NCBI GenBank assembly: GCA_002423325.1
Contig: DIVQ01000040.1
Span: 1,096 to 6,946, forward strand
DNA from: Anaerolineales bacterium UBA6128
GTDB lineage: Bacteria > Chloroflexota > Anaerolineae > UBA1429
Direction of reading: 5' to 3'
DNA: 5,851 nt
The position numbers were made by a program, and so were the translations under genes. This document shows, one piece after another, positions 5,045 through 5,851 of this stretch (positions are counted from its first letter, which is position 1; each line of letters starts with the position of its first letter). The notes beneath the pieces were generated by a model, which worked only from the letters and a program-made list of their open reading frames with translations, was not told the DNA's origin and searched no databases.

Positions 5045-5851
5045 TGAGTGCAGATCTCGAGCTGGGGCGGGCGCTCGCCCGGATGCTCTTCCCGGGGCGA
5101 GTCGCGCCGGAGGGCGCGCTGGCGCCCGAACGCGGACGCGAGTTGCTCGCGCTGGCTGAGCGCAACAAGGTGCCGCTGCTCTGGCTGGAAACCCCGGCCC
5201 CCGAGTGGGCACCGCTGGCCGCCGGTGAGTGCTTCCGCAAGGCCCTGAACCGCCAGACGCACGAACGCGAGCGCCAACGCCGCGAGTTCGAGCCGGTGCG
5301 CCGCGCGCTGGAGGCGCAGGGCATCCGCGGGGTGATGATCAAGTCGGTGGGACGCGCGCCCTCCTGGCCCTACGTCTCGGACAACGCCGACCTGCTGGTG
5401 CCGCTCGCTGCGGGCGGCGCCGTGCGCGCGCAACTGACCGCGCTGGGCTACATCGAGGTCGTCAACGTTGAGGAGCCGCACAAGTTCCTGTTTCGCACCT
5501 TTCGCGGCGGCGCGCCCCTTTCGGCCATCCACGTGCACGAGTTCGTGGGCTGGGGCACCGGTTTTATGGACGACGAGGCCGTGTTGGCGGCGGCGCGCCC
5601 CGCGCCGGACGACGCGACACTGCTGATTCCCTGCCGTGAGGACGCCCTGCTGATCACCCTGGCGCACGCCTTTTACGAGGATAAAGAGGTCAAGCTCGGT
5701 GACCTGGCCAAGGTGCTGACCCTGCTGAGCGCGAATACACTGGACTGGGAGCGCTGCTGGGCGCAGGCGCGCGCGCGCGGTTGGGAGGACGGGCTGGCCA
5801 CCTGCCTGCTGCTCTGGAGTGGCTTGGAGGCTCGCCTGTTCGGCGACACCC
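5044..5851 (+). CDS. Nucleotidyltransferase-fold family protein (NTP_transf_5-like), 3' end outside window
   Basis: At least 269 residues are visible and the frame is still open at the last base. After an Arg/Glu-rich helical N-terminal region (about 60-92), the segment GIRGVMIKSVGRAP (93-106) and SDNADLLVP (112-120) looks like the Lys-containing strand and the metal-binding acidic strand of nucleotidyltransferase-fold proteins of the NTP_transf_5 family. These are frequent in polysaccharide and peptide-modification clusters and their reaction is mostly unknown. Further family-like features are LTALGYIEV (131-139), the His-x-His strand IHVHEFVGWG (162-171) and an alpha-helical stretch with LAHAFYEDKEVKLGDLAKV (206-224), with conserved-type His 208 and Asp 220. 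The usual D-x-D reads N114-A-D116, with Asp 113 just before it. It starts one base before the methyltransferase ends, so translation is likely coupled. The family call rests on motif memory, not on a search. Confidence 0.68.
   Translation, partial: MSADLELGRALARMLFPGRVAPEGALAPERGRELLALAERNKVPLLWLETPAPEWAPLAAGECFRKALNRQTHERERQRREFEPVRRALEAQGIRGVMIKSVGRAPSWPYVSDNADLLVPLAAGGAVRAQLTALGYIEVVNVEEPHKFLFRTFRGGAPLSAIHVHEFVGWGTGFMDDEAVLAAARPAPDDATLLIPCREDALLITLAHAFYEDKEVKLGDLAKVLTLLSANTLDWERCWAQARARGWEDGLATCLLLWSGLEARLFGDT

Overview
The window is a high-GC bacterial segment with every supported gene on the + strand. It reads as the interior of a cell-surface polysaccharide locus (O-antigen, capsule or exopolysaccharide type). 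The order is: the C-terminal part of a multi-membrane-spanning O-antigen ligase/polymerase-family protein, two tandem paralogous family-4 glycosyltransferases, a 138-bp spacer filled mostly by a repeat, a third more divergent GT4-type glycosyltransferase, a class I SAM-dependent methyltransferase, and a nucleotidyltransferase-fold protein cut by the window end.

Taxonomy cannot be read securely. The high GC and a palindrome beginning TGTAGAGACGTTG resemble short palindromic repeats I remember from cyanobacteria and Chloroflexota. An uncultured Chloroflexota-like bacterium is a guess, not a result.

Layout: positions 2-667 (ligase end), 664-1839 (GT A) and 1830-3077 (GT B) are joined by 4- and 10-bp overlaps and look like one transcription unit. 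The spacer 3078-3215 is AT-richer than its surroundings and holds a long imperfect inverted repeat built from 9-bp TTCGTG-type units. Its left arm supplies the last codons and stop of GT B. Positions 3216-4319 (GT C), 4316-5044 (methyltransferase) and 5044-5851+ (nucleotidyltransferase) are again overlapped by 4 and 1 bp, a second translationally coupled block. Functionally, the glycosyltransferases would build an oligosaccharide from nucleotide sugars on the cytoplasmic face, the methyltransferase could modify a sugar or chain end, and the ligase/polymerase would act on the lipid-linked product at the outer face of the membrane. No substrate can be named from sequence alone.

The most striking structure is inside GT B: a perfect 23-bp inverted repeat with a 27-nt loop (1991-2063). 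It lies where GT B is about 26 residues longer than its neighbour paralogue GT A. It looks like a small palindromic mobile repeat that inserted into a coding region and is read through in the only forward frame that lacks a stop. I see no clear sign of a wholly new multi-gene system; the repeat insertions are the items most worth following.
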